From the NCBI RefSeq assembly GCF_004794105.1, contig NZ_SRYR01000002.1, forward strand, positions 289,478-353,477: a stretch of 64,000 nucleotides of DNA. The letters run 5' to 3'. Source of the DNA: Clostridium sartagoforme. Its GTDB lineage: Bacteria > Bacillota > Clostridia > Clostridiales > Clostridiaceae. A program made the position numbers and the translations under genes. The notes beneath the pieces were generated by a model that saw nothing but the letters and a program-made list of their open reading frames with translations, searched no databases and was not told where the DNA came from. Shown here piece after piece: positions 26,032 through 35,151 of the stretch (position 1 is the first letter of the stretch; each line of letters starts with the position of its first letter).

Positions 26032-27072
26032 ATGAGTAATAATTTTAATGTAGATAAGGAATTAGTATTAAAAACAGCAAAAGAAATATTAGAGTTTGAT
26101 AGTCCTACAGGATTTTGTTTTGAAATAATTAATAAGATAGAGGAAATGATAAAGGGTTATGGATATAAGTTTGAAAGAACTAATAAGGGATGTGGAATAA
26201 TTACTATTGAAGGAGATAGTAACAAGAAAACAGTTGGACTTTGCGCTCATGTAGATACTTTAGGAGCGATGGTTAGATCTATAACTAAAGAAGGAACTTT
26301 AAAGTTTACAATATTAGGAGGACCTATAATACCGACATTAGATAGTGAATATTGTAAAATAAGAACAAGAGATGGCAAAGTTTATACAGGTACATTTTTA
26401 AGCACAAGTCCAGCAGCACATGTTTTTGAAGATAGTAAATCAAAACCTAGAGATGAAAAAAACATGGAAATTAGAATTGATGAAGTGGTAAAAAATAAAG
26501 AGGACGTTTTAGCATTAGGAATTGCTAACGGAGACTTTATATTTATTGATCCTAAAACTACAATTACTGAAAGTGGATTTATAAAGTCAAGATTTATTGA
26601 TGATAAAGGAAGTGTAGCAGCATTAATAGGGTTATTAGAATTAATGCATAGAGAAAATATAAAACCTAAATATACAACTAAAATATTAATTTCAGTTTAC
26701 GAAGAAGTTGGACATGGTTCATCATATATACCAAGTGATATTACTGAATTAATAGCAGTTGATATGGGATGTATAGGTGATGATTTGTCTTGCACAGAAT
26801 ATATGGTAAGTATTTGCCCTAAAGATTCAAGTGGGCCTTATGACTTTGGAATAACAACAGAATTAATCAACTTAGCAAAAGATAATAATATTGATTATGC
26901 AGTAGATATATATCCTATGTATGGTTCAGATGTAAGTGCTGCATTAAGAGCGGGAAATGATATAAGGGGTGCTCTTATAGGTCCAGGAGTTCATGCCTCG
27001 CATGGGATGGAAAGAACTCATTATAAAGCATTGGAAAATACAATCAGGTTATTATTAGCATATTTAATATAG
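26032..27072 (+). CDS. M42 family metallopeptidase, intact copy carried by the element
   Basis: Full-length 346-residue aminopeptidase of the M42 (glutamyl/leucyl aminopeptidase, PepA/FrvX-like) family, expected to work as a dodecameric cytosolic peptidase with two metal ions. Ligand regions are CAHVDTLGAM, FIDDKGSVAA, YEEVGHGSS, AVDMG and the final GVHASHGMERTH. It is a close but distinct homologue of the gene split by the element (halves at 12234 and 32141): length, start context and motifs agree, while many positions differ. It begins after a near-ideal TAGGAGGA. Because the split gene cannot make the enzyme, this copy probably supplies the activity. Its DNA at the insertion point equivalent is uninterrupted. 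Confidence 0.92.
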   Translation: MSNNFNVDKELVLKTAKEILEFDSPTGFCFEIINKIEEMIKGYGYKFERTNKGCGIITIEGDSNKKTVGLCAHVDTLGAMVRSITKEGTLKFTILGGPIIPTLDSEYCKIRTRDGKVYTGTFLSTSPAAHVFEDSKSKPRDEKNMEIRIDEVVKNKEDVLALGIANGDFIFIDPKTTITESGFIKSRFIDDKGSVAALIGLLELMHRENIKPKYTTKILISVYEEVGHGSSYIPSDITELIAVDMGCIGDDLSCTEYMVSICPKDSSGPYDFGITTELINLAKDNNIDYAVDIYPMYGSDVSAALRAGNDIRGALIGPGVHASHGMERTHYKALENTIRLLLAYLI

Positions 27073-27197
27073 TAGTTAGATTTAATAACGAATTAAGAAT
27101 TAAAGGTAGCACTGTGTTTTAATAGCATGGTGTTATTTTGTATTAAAAGGGGATAGATTCAAAAAGAATGTCATAGGTATAAAGAGGATATTTCAAA

Positions 27198-27244
27198 AAT
27201 AAATTAGATATCATAATAATTAATAAATTAGATATCATAATAAT
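27198..27244. repeat. Tandem duplication of a 24-bp unit
   Basis: AATAAATTAGATATCATAAT plus four bases occurs twice in direct succession in the 387-bp gap before the ietA-like gene. GATATC makes each unit partly palindromic. The rest of the gap (27073-27459) is A/T-rich, without a gene; it must hold the promoter of the following pair. Confidence 0.7.
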
Positions 27245-27459
27245 AATAATCTATTAGTAATGCACTATCTGATTAGGGGATTGATAATTATAAATAGGAA
27301 TATAAGATGTTATTAAATGAAGTAAGTTAAGCGGTTTTTACAAAAATCAAAATAATTAAAAGATTCATTGATACAGATTGTTCTGTTTGCTATACTAAAT
27401 ATATTGATATTAATTAATTTTTAGTATATAATAATAAGATTTGAAAAGGAGGTGTAATA

Positions 27460-28461
27460 ATGGCTTCAGGAGAAATATTAATAAAATTATTTAAGGCATT
27501 TAAGGATAATGATGATGTAGAGTTTTCTAAGATAGCATTTGATATCATAGAAGAAGAGAAACGAAAAAATCATAATTTACTAGCGATGAAATTAAATAAA
27601 ATAATGTTTGATGAGTCAAATAAGTATTATTCTAAAAAAAATACTATTAATAATAAAAAGCAAATTCCAATAGATAGGGATACAGGAATAGAGTTGTTAG
27701 ATGTTAAGTTTACACAAAAGGCTCTAAATGATGTAATATTATCTAATGAAAATCAAGAAAAAATTAATAATATAATAAATGAATATTTTAATAGAGATAT
27801 CTTAAAAACTTATAAATTATCACCCAAAACAAAAATATTATTTTGTGGACCTCCGGGATGTGGAAAAACAATTACAGCGGAAGCAATAGCGAGTGAATTA
27901 CAAATTCCATTATTGTATACTAGGTTTGACAGTATAGTATCATCACTATTAGGCGAAACGTCTACAAATTTGAGAAAGGTTTTTGATTTTGCTAAAAATG
28001 GTGAATGGGTTTTATTTTTTGATGAATTTGATTCAATTGGTAAAAGTAGAGAATACACGTCAGAACACAGTGAACTTAAAAGAGTGGTAAATAGTTATTT
28101 GCAATTAATGGATAATTTTACTTCTGATACAATAATAATTTCGGCTACTAACTATGAGACCATGATAGATAAGGCTTTATGGAGAAGATTTGATGAAATA
28201 ATCTTTTTTGATAAACCAACTGAAAGTGATATTTTAAGACTTTTAGAAAAAAAGTTCAAGAGTATAAATTATAAAGGGATTGACTTAAATAAATATGTAT
28301 TAAAATTTAGTGGGATGGCGTTCTCAGATATAGATAGAACATGTAGAGAGGCTATTAAACAGATGGTTTTAACTAATTCTGATAGATTAACTGATACAAT
28401 TTTAACTAAAGTAATAAATAATGAAATAAAGAGAAGAGAGTTAATAGAGAATAATATATAG
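27460..28461 (+). CDS. ietA: AAA+ ATPase of an IetAS-type pair
   Basis: A 333-residue ATPase with a C-terminal AAA+ domain: Walker A GPPGCGKT (130-137), Walker B FFDEFDS with D188 and E189, sensor 1 SATN and the arginine finger in WRRFDE. It resembles single-AAA proteins of the spastin/FtsH type. The N-terminal 100 residues are a helical domain. With the subtilisin-like protease encoded 17 bases downstream it forms the pair known as IetA/IetS from an Agrobacterium plasmid, where the ATPase counteracts a toxic protease, and reported also as an anti-phage system. It starts after AAGGAGGTG. The symbol is by family and gene order, not by close sequence match. Confidence 0.85.
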   Translation: MASGEILIKLFKAFKDNDDVEFSKIAFDIIEEEKRKNHNLLAMKLNKIMFDESNKYYSKKNTINNKKQIPIDRDTGIELLDVKFTQKALNDVILSNENQEKINNIINEYFNRDILKTYKLSPKTKILFCGPPGCGKTITAEAIASELQIPLLYTRFDSIVSSLLGETSTNLRKVFDFAKNGEWVLFFDEFDSIGKSREYTSEHSELKRVVNSYLQLMDNFTSDTIIISATNYETMIDKALWRRFDEIIFFDKPTESDILRLLEKKFKSINYKGIDLNKYVLKFSGMAFSDIDRTCREAIKQMVLTNSDRLTDTILTKVINNEIKRRELIENNI

Positions 28462-28478
28462 TATAGGGTGGAGGACAT

Positions 28479-31070
28479 ATGGATCATATTGAGATAAAGA
28501 GGTTAAAAATAGATGATGCTCAAAGAAGAAAAGGTGGTTATCCGAGGTATGATATACCGAGGAGAATTTTTGGTGATCATGGACTATCTTTACAAAGAAA
28601 TATTTCTGATAGTATTACTAAAGCAAAAACAGATAGTAGAACATTTTCATTCAATCCTCGGTTAGTAATGAAGATTGAGTTAGAGGATAATGTTGAATTC
28701 ACAGATAAAGAAAAGGAAAAACTAAACTTATATAACTTAAGACTAATTGATGATGAAAATGGAAGTATTCAAGTTGCTTTTTCAGAAGATATAGAATTAA
28801 CTTCATTTATTGATGATTTAAATAAATATAAAGATGGAGTTTTGGCTAAGAAGAAAGTAGTTAATGAAGACTTATTTGGGAAAATAAAATCAGTATTACC
28901 TTGGTCAGAATTGGATAGAAAATGTTTCGATGAAAGTTGTAATAACCTATATTTGGATATATATTTATGGGTTTTTGACACAATTCAAGAATCAAAAGAT
29001 AAAATGAGTGAATTTATTGATGATTTAAGATCGCACAATATATCTGTCACAGATAAGTATATAGGTTATTCAGTTGTTATTTGCAGGGTTAGAATTGAAG
29101 ATGCAAGTGATATTGATGTATTATTAAATCATCCATTAGTATATCGTGTTGAAAATATACAAACTGTAAACGTGATTAGCGAGGATGTTAGTAATATTCA
29201 GAATATATCAATTTCAGATTTAAATTTTGATACTTCAAGTTTGAATCCTGATACAGCATCAGGAATTTGTGTGATTGATAGTGGAATATTCCAACAACAT
29301 CCACTTTTGCGAGGAGTAATTGGAGATTCAAAAACATTTTTTATAGATAATACTGAAGTGGAAGATGATTCAAGTGATTATAGTGGACATGGAACAAAAG
29401 TAGCCTCTATATGTGAATATGGAAATTTTGCATATGATGAAGAGTTTGTGCCAACAATTTATTTATTTAATGCTAAAATACATAACGGAGAATATACAGA
29501 TCCACTTACAGTATTTAAGGTTGAATTAGAGGATAAATTAGGTGCTTTAGTTGGAAATATATTAGATTCATATCTTTTATTATGTGATAAAGAAATTGAT
29601 ATAATAGAATTTTCATCTTGTTTTCCAGAGAATCAAAGGGCCTTCGTAAGAATGATATATTCAAAGTACATAAGTATGTATGAAAGATTAATACCTAACC
29701 AAATGAAAGATATTGTCGAATATTTTAATGGACAATATGGTTGTAGAGTTTTTAACTTGTCTCAAGGTGACTCTAATGCAACATATTTAGGGGATAAACC
29801 AAAGGCATGGGCATGTGTATTAGATGAATTACAAAATAAAAATGATATTTTATTTGTTATTTCAGCGGGGAACTATATATATAGTGATTCAGAGATAGAT
29901 GACGTTGTATGCAATTATCCTGAGTATTTTTTTAAGAATAATGAGTGTAAAATAATAGAGCCTTCTAACTCAGTAAGTTCAATAACAGTTGGATCTATGG
30001 CAATAAGCGATGAAACTATAAGGGTGAGAGGTAATACATTAAGTAATAATGTTGAGTCGATAACTAAAACAGATTATTTATCGACTTTTTCTAGGGTTGG
30101 ACCTGGGGTAAATAATTCAATAAAACCTGATTTTGTAGGTTATGGTGGAGACTATGCAATAAAGCAGAATATTCTTGAACGAAGAATTAAGGTTAATAAT
30201 CAGGGAACTAGTAAATTAGTATTTGGGAATGATTTAGATAATATATTTTTGTTTGATATTGGGACAAGTTATGCAGCACCATACGTATCTCATATAGCAG
30301 CAAAAATAGTTGGGAAATATCCTAATATTTCGAATAACATGATTAGGTGTTTATTAGCGAATTCGGCTAGATATACACCTGCTGTAGAGAGTCTTGTTAA
30401 CTCTGTTAAAGAAGATGCATCTGAAATTCGAAGAGAATATCAACACAATTATAGGGGGGAATGGATTAATAATAAAAATAAAATACTTCACTATTCTTAT
30501 GGATATGGTTTCCCAATGATAGAAGATTGTTTAGATTCATTAAATAACAAGGTAGTATTGATGGCAGATATGAATAGTGAATCAGATAAAATAAGTCCAA
30601 ATCAGGTTCATATATTTAGAGTACCTATAACAGAGGAATTTGTTAATTCTAGTGGTACGAAAAGAATAAAAGTATCCTTAGCATTTAATCCAAAAGTAAG
30701 GAATACGAGGTTAGATTATCTTGGAGTTAATATGGATTTTAAGATAATAAAGGGTAAATCACAAGAAGAGATTTATCAAATGTTTACTAGATTAAATGGT
30801 GAAAATCAAGTTAGTATAGATGGAGAATGTGAAACTAATCCGTCATCATCATTAAGAAGCAAGGGGACATTACAAAAAGGAATATATGAATTTAAAAGGG
30901 CTACCAATTTTAATGAAGAAGATATTTTTGTAGTTGTAAGTTGTAAAAAAAAGTGGGATGACTCTCCACAAGAGTATGCATTAGTAGTAGGATTAGAAAC
31001 AGAAGAAAATATAGATTTGTATAATGTAATTAGAGAACGAGTAACAATTAGAGAGCATATTAGGATTTAA
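28479..31070 (+). CDS. ietS: Subtilisin-like serine protease of an IetAS-type pair
   Basis: An 863-residue S8 peptidase. The catalytic triad is D267 (VIDSGIF), H304 (SGHGTKVA) and S597 (GTSYAAP), with the oxyanion asparagine in FVISAGNY. There is no signal peptide, so it acts inside the cell, as expected for IetS. About 240 N-terminal residues before the protease domain probably hold the protease in check or recognise the partner, and about 190 C-terminal residues form a beta-rich tail. The gap to the ATPase gene is 17 bases, with GGTGGAGG before the ATG. By analogy the ATPase controls the protease until phage or element loss sets it free. Confidence 0.86.
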   Translation: MDHIEIKRLKIDDAQRRKGGYPRYDIPRRIFGDHGLSLQRNISDSITKAKTDSRTFSFNPRLVMKIELEDNVEFTDKEKEKLNLYNLRLIDDENGSIQVAFSEDIELTSFIDDLNKYKDGVLAKKKVVNEDLFGKIKSVLPWSELDRKCFDESCNNLYLDIYLWVFDTIQESKDKMSEFIDDLRSHNISVTDKYIGYSVVICRVRIEDASDIDVLLNHPLVYRVENIQTVNVISEDVSNIQNISISDLNFDTSSLNPDTASGICVIDSGIFQQHPLLRGVIGDSKTFFIDNTEVEDDSSDYSGHGTKVASICEYGNFAYDEEFVPTIYLFNAKIHNGEYTDPLTVFKVELEDKLGALVGNILDSYLLLCDKEIDIIEFSSCFPENQRAFVRMIYSKYISMYERLIPNQMKDIVEYFNGQYGCRVFNLSQGDSNATYLGDKPKAWACVLDELQNKNDILFVISAGNYIYSDSEIDDVVCNYPEYFFKNNECKIIEPSNSVSSITVGSMAISDETIRVRGNTLSNNVESITKTDYLSTFSRVGPGVNNSIKPDFVGYGGDYAIKQNILERRIKVNNQGTSKLVFGNDLDNIFLFDIGTSYAAPYVSHIAAKIVGKYPNISNNMIRCLLANSARYTPAVESLVNSVKEDASEIRREYQHNYRGEWINNKNKILHYSYGYGFPMIEDCLDSLNNKVVLMADMNSESDKISPNQVHIFRVPITEEFVNSSGTKRIKVSLAFNPKVRNTRLDYLGVNMDFKIIKGKSQEEIYQMFTRLNGENQVSIDGECETNPSSSLRSKGTLQKGIYEFKRATNFNEEDIFVVVSCKKKWDDSPQEYALVVGLETEENIDLYNVIRERVTIREHIRI

Positions 31071-31213
31071 TCAATATAAATTATGATAAGTAATTATATA
31101 TTAAATAACAATCATATAATTATTTAAATAATAACTTGACGTATTAATTAACATTCATTTTCTCCATATAATGAATGTTTTTTGAGTATATGGTATTATA
31201 TGAGGAGTAAAAA

Positions 31214-32022
31214 ATGAGTGACTTAATAAGGTAACTAGAATTATGGAAGAGAATAATTGGAATGCTGATGTTGATAGATTATTATAGCAATATTGGAGTA
31301 TTTAAGTAATGATAAGAAAAAATTAAGAGTCGAGTATTCAGTTAAAGAGTTATGTAATTTATGTAAGAAAATTAACAACATGAAAGGCATAGTGAGTACA
31401 AGAGAATTAACTTATCCTAAAAATGTTCTATTTTCTAATTTATCAGGTAGAGACTATATTATTTTTAGTGAAGATTTTGATATTAATACATTTACTAAAA
31501 TTGTAAGTAAAGGACTTAGAAGAAGGGTTGAAGAAGATTATGGTCGTGAAAAAGTATATATTAATCCTAAATATATAGATGCTGTTTATGCAGGTAAAAA
31601 TGAAAAAATTTTTATAACTGAATTTGAAAAAATATGGAAAGGGTATATTAGAACAAAAAATATTTTTGGGTAAAAGAGAAGATGTGAACATTTCTGTAGA
31701 TAATTCAATTTCTTATAATAAGAGGAAAGTTCTAACAGAGATCGATTCAGGTAATGTGGCTAAGTTATTAGTTGGACAATATTTCTTGTTAAATCAATTA
31801 ATTAAAAATGAAGAAAAGGAAGATATAGAGTATATATTTTTAGTAATTCATTATTATAAAGATTATGATCCAAAGAGAACTGAAAAGAATTTAAATTTAT
31901 TGAGGAATTGTATAGGGAATAGCGCCATAAAGTTTAAAGCATTCACGCAAAAAAGTTTTATAGATTTCTATAATGGAAATGATATAGAGGGTCTAATTAA
32001 TAAATTATTTGATGATAAATAA
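31214..32022 (+). pseudogene. Decayed unknown gene at the right end of the element
   Basis: A gene broken into several frames. A GAGGAG-preceded ATG at 31214 gives only MSDLIR before a stop; MEENNWNADVDRLL follows in another frame; then a long open stretch from 31293 (SNDKKKLRVEYSVKELCNL to GYIRTKNIFG, stop 31673); and the continuation in the next frame from about 31640 (FLGKREDVNISV to LINKLFDDK, stop 32022). The join falls near AAAAAATATTTTTGGG. The intact protein would have been about 260 residues. Family not recognised. A programmed frameshift could explain the last join, but not the early stops. Confidence 0.72.
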
Positions 32023-32140
32023 ATTAAAACTACTAATTGGACATTTTTTTATAATATAATATTAAAAATTTATAGTAAAGTTATGCGTAGTTTTGCATAT
32101 TTTTTTATTAGGTTATAAGTTTAGAATGATATACACAAAA

Positions 32141-32401
32141 ACTTGTGCTAAGGATTCAGGTGGGCCTTATGATTATAATATGGTAACTTCACTAATAAAT
32201 TTAGCAAAGGATAACAATATTAAGTATGCAGTAGATATATATCCAATGTATGGTTCTGATGTAGGAGCTGCCTTAAGAGGGGGAAATGATATCAGGGGAG
32301 CACTTATAGGTCCAGGAGTACATGCTTCTCATGGTATGGAAAGAACTCATTATGAAGGATTAGAAAATACAATTAAGCTTTTATTAGCATATATAAGTTA
32401 A
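32141..32401 (+). pseudogene. M42 aminopeptidase, C-terminal part, right of the mobile element
   Basis: Continues the gene begun at 12234: CAKDSGGPYDYN through GVHASHGMERTHYEGLE to the stop at 32399-32401, including the final His metal ligand. No start signal belongs to it; the frame upstream to 32093 is element sequence. The codons that complete the split reading are TGT GCT AAG at 32144-32152, matching the reading of the intact copy (SICPKDSS) at the same place. Removal of the element would restore a 346-residue enzyme, with small uncertainty at the junction. Confidence 0.92.
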
Positions 32402-32512
32402 AATAAATACTTTGCATTTTATTAAGATAGATAAGTTTAAATAAATATTTTACACTTTATTAAGTTATATTTAAGAAAATTAATATTTTTTGTTAAGTTT
32501 ATATTAAGAAAG
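32398..32512. repeat. Two A/T-rich direct repeat pairs before dedA
   Basis: TAAATAAATACTTTGCATTT and TAAATAAATATTTTACACTT begin two copies of a unit of about 38 bp (32399-32475). Then TTAAGTTATATTTAAGAAAA and GTTAAGTTTATATTAAGAAA repeat at about 32-bp spacing. They lie 50 bases before the dedA start and could bind a regulator or be remnants of slippage. Confidence 0.45.
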
Positions 32513-32560
32513 ATGGGGTAAACTAAGAGTCATTAAAAGATGACTTGGAGTGTGGAGATT

Positions 32561-33061
32561 ATGGACAGCATACAAATAGTGTTAGAGTATTTTGCTAGAT
32601 ATGGATTGATATTTGTTTTTATAATTATATTTTTAGAGTATTTAAATTTTCCAGGGCTAGGAGCAGCTATTATAATGCCTGCTTTAGGTATTGCAGTTGC
32701 AAAGGCTAATATGAACTTTATAGTTGTCCTTTGTATATCAGTTATAGCTGGTTCCTTGGCTAGCTATGTACTATATGGAATTTCTTATTGGTTTGGTCAA
32801 CCTATACTGACATGGGTTTATAATAAGTTTCCAAAGACAAGGAATTCTATAGATAAAGTATGTCAGTATATAGAAAATTATGGTGATAAAGGGGTTTTAA
32901 TTATTAGACTTCTTCCTGCTGTAAGAACTTTAATTCCATTTGTAGCAGGAATGTTTAGAATGAACGTAGTAAAGTTTTCTATATATTCAACTTTAGGAAT
33001 AGCAATTTGGAATTCTGTATTTATGTATGCAGGATATGCATTTGGATATTATTTTATATAA
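32561..33061 (+). CDS. DedA family membrane protein
   Basis: Small integral membrane protein (166 residues) of the DedA/SNARE-associated superfamily, linked to lipid carrier flipping and membrane homeostasis. Seen here are the early membrane-associated stretch (YGLIFVFIIIFLEYLNFPG, with E and G of the EN.hP.hPGE-like region partly changed), the later IIRLLPAVRTLIPFVAGMFRM, which carries the conserved R and P residues, and a last helix. The frame is open from ATG 32540; ATG 32561 is preferred because of the GGAG 10 bases upstream. It stands alone. Confidence 0.85.
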   Translation: MDSIQIVLEYFARYGLIFVFIIIFLEYLNFPGLGAAIIMPALGIAVAKANMNFIVVLCISVIAGSLASYVLYGISYWFGQPILTWVYNKFPKTRNSIDKVCQYIENYGDKGVLIIRLLPAVRTLIPFVAGMFRMNVVKFSIYSTLGIAIWNSVFMYAGYAFGYYFI

Positions 33062-33152
33062 GTTGTAATTAAGTTTTTACATTCTATGAAGTTTTATTTC
33101 GTGTTGAAAACAATTAATATATGAAGTTATCTAAACAACTTAGATCTAAATT

Positions 33153-33264
33153 AAAAGATCGATTCTTTCAATTTAGATAATTTACTAAAGAATTATTTTT
33201 AATTTATAATGATATAAAACTATAGATGTAGATTATTGATTGAAAACTATATATAATATTTTAT
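33153..33264. repeat. Imperfect direct repeat, copy upstream of multicopper oxidase
   Basis: A block of about 110 bp starting AAAAGATCGATTCTTTCAAT and ending in TGAAAACTATATATAATATT. A related block in the same orientation lies directly after the oxidase gene (34956-35068). The shared core TTTCAATTTAGATAATTTA is identical in both. Confidence 0.65.
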
Positions 33265-33329
33265 TTTACATATGTCATATTATTAATCCTTGAATATATT
33301 ATATTATGATATCTCAAGGGGTGAATAAT

Positions 33330-34952
33330 ATGAGTAATAATGAAATAGTAGCAGATTCATCAGAGAGTTTAATTGAAGAATCTAAAGAAAAAAAGTGCAT
33401 TCCTGTGAATCCATCTGATCCAAATACAGTTCCTAAATTTGTGGATAAGCTACCTTTACCATATGTAGAGAAAACTAATCCTGAAGTAGATGAATATGGT
33501 GAAGAAAGATCAATGTACAGAATAACAATGAAGGAAAGCAAGCATTACTTTTCTTCTTATTTTCCGCCTACAAAGGTATGGGGATATAATGGACTTTATC
33601 CAGGACCTACAATTGAAGCCTTTAAGAATATACCAACCTATGTTTTGTGGGAAAATCAATTACCTAAAAAGCATTTTTTACCTTATGATAGAACTTTACA
33701 TGGAACAGTAGATGATCCGGAAAATAAGACAGTAGTTCACTTACATGGAGCTAAGGTAGAAAGTAGTAGTGATGGTCATCCAGAAGCATGGTTTACAAGA
33801 GATTTTAATGTTGTAGGACCTACTTTTAAAAGAAAAGTATATAAATATGATAATTATCAGTCAGGAACAACATTATGGTACCATGATCATGCTATGGGAC
33901 AAACTAGATTAAATGTTTATGCAGGTCTTGCAGGCTTTTATATATTAAGAGATGAATTAGAAGAAAGATTAAACTTACCAAAAGGTCAATACGAAATTCC
34001 AATAATGATTCAAGATAAATCTTTTAAAGAGAATGGTGAGCTATTTTATCCAGAAAGGCCTCCTTTCCCAGTAGGGACTAATCCATCAATAGTTCCAGGA
34101 TTTTTCGGTAATACAATAGTGGTAAATGGTAAGGTATGGCCATATTTGGATGTTGAACCTAGAAAATATAGATTTAGAATATTAAATGCATCTAATAGAA
34201 GAGAATATATTTTAAGATTATCTAATGGAGCTGGATTTGTTCAAATTGGAACAGATGGTGGGTTAATAGAAATGCCTATGAATCTTTCTAATTTTAAGGT
34301 TATGCCAGCAGAAAGAATAGATTTAATTATAGATTTTTCAAAGTATAAAGGTGAAGAAATTATATTAATGAATGATGATGTAGCGGCACCTAATCCTGGA
34401 ACAGAGCTGATTCTAAAATTTAAAGTATCAAAAAAGCTTAAAGGTAAGGATGATAGTGTTATCCCTGAAACATTAAGAGTTGATCATGGACCTAATATTA
34501 ATGCTGTAAGGAAAAAGAGAAGAGTATCTTTTGGTGTACAAACTGACCATTATGGAAGGCCACAATTCAAAATAGATGAGATGTTATGGACTGATCCTTC
34601 AACAGAAAATCCTAAGTTTGATTCAGTTGAGATATGGAATTTAATTAATCCTATGTTTGGTGGACATCCTATCCATATTCATTTAGTACAGTTTAAAATA
34701 TTATGGAGAAGACCTTTCGATGTAGAAAATTACAATAATACAGGTAAAGTAATATTTACAGGGGCAGAAGAACCGCCTAAAGATTATGAAATGGGCTTTA
34801 AAGATACTGTAGATGCAGAACCAGGAAAGGTTACTAGATTAATAATGCAGTTTAAAGGATATTCAGGAGACTACGTTTGGCATTGTCATTTCTTAGAGCA
34901 TGAAGATAATGAAATGATGAGACCTTTAAGAGTATTAGATTGCTGTAAGTAG
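33330..34952 (+). CDS. Multicopper oxidase, CotA-like
   Basis: Predicted copper oxidase of the spore-coat laccase CotA/bilirubin oxidase group: it oxidises phenols, bilirubin or metal ions and reduces oxygen to water. The 540-residue protein has three cupredoxin domains and all four copper motifs: VHLHGAKV, WYHDHAMG, GGHPIHIHLVQF and WHCHFLEHEDNEMM, the last holding the type 1 copper Cys, His and axial Met. It lacks a signal peptide, as does CotA. The ATG at 33330 is chosen for AAGGGGTG before it, over an upstream ATG at 33306. In a clostridium it most likely sits in the spore coat. Imperfect direct repeats flank the gene. Confidence 0.9.
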   Translation: MSNNEIVADSSESLIEESKEKKCIPVNPSDPNTVPKFVDKLPLPYVEKTNPEVDEYGEERSMYRITMKESKHYFSSYFPPTKVWGYNGLYPGPTIEAFKNIPTYVLWENQLPKKHFLPYDRTLHGTVDDPENKTVVHLHGAKVESSSDGHPEAWFTRDFNVVGPTFKRKVYKYDNYQSGTTLWYHDHAMGQTRLNVYAGLAGFYILRDELEERLNLPKGQYEIPIMIQDKSFKENGELFYPERPPFPVGTNPSIVPGFFGNTIVVNGKVWPYLDVEPRKYRFRILNASNRREYILRLSNGAGFVQIGTDGGLIEMPMNLSNFKVMPAERIDLIIDFSKYKGEEIILMNDDVAAPNPGTELILKFKVSKKLKGKDDSVIPETLRVDHGPNINAVRKKRRVSFGVQTDHYGRPQFKIDEMLWTDPSTENPKFDSVEIWNLINPMFGGHPIHIHLVQFKILWRRPFDVENYNNTGKVIFTGAEEPPKDYEMGFKDTVDAEPGKVTRLIMQFKGYSGDYVWHCHFLEHEDNEMMRPLRVLDCCK

Positions 34953-34955
34953 AGT

Positions 34956-35068
34956 AAAAGATTGATGCTTTCAATTTAGATAATTTAATATAGAGTTATT
35001 TTAAAGGTATACTGATATAATTCTATAGATCTAAATTATTATTTGAAAACTATAATAAAATATTTTTA
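34956..35068. repeat. Imperfect direct repeat, copy downstream of multicopper oxidase
   Basis: Matches 33153-33264: AAAAGATTGATGCTTTCAAT, the common TTTAGATAATTTA, TATAGATCTAAATTATT, and TTTGAAAACTATAATAAAAT in the same order. Such flanking repeats can arise from tandem duplication followed by loss or from insertion of the oxidase gene between copies. Confidence 0.65.
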
Positions 35069-35151
35069 GATTAGAAATTATTATATGATGAAATTAATTA
35101 TATGATTAAAAGTTAGTATAGAACTTTTTTACTATTTAATATAAATTAGAG

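Larger units (their letters stand above)
13009..32137 (+). mobile_element. Tn554-like tyrosine-recombinase element inserted in an M42 peptidase gene
   Basis: The boundaries follow from aligning the two gene halves to the intact homologue at 26032: left homology ends at about 13009 and right homology resumes at about 32143. The left end opens TGTGAATAAC; the right end, read on the other strand, opens TGTGTATATC, and both continue with CAT..TAAAC and CTAATAAA blocks. The recombinase operon sits at the left end reading inward, as in Tn554-type transposons. The left subterminal region (13009-13185) repeats CTAATAAA at 13041 and as TTTATTAG at 13090, and the right end has TTTATTAGG at 32103; these could be recombinase binding sites. 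No long target duplication is visible. The exact ends could be off by several bases. Confidence 0.8.
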
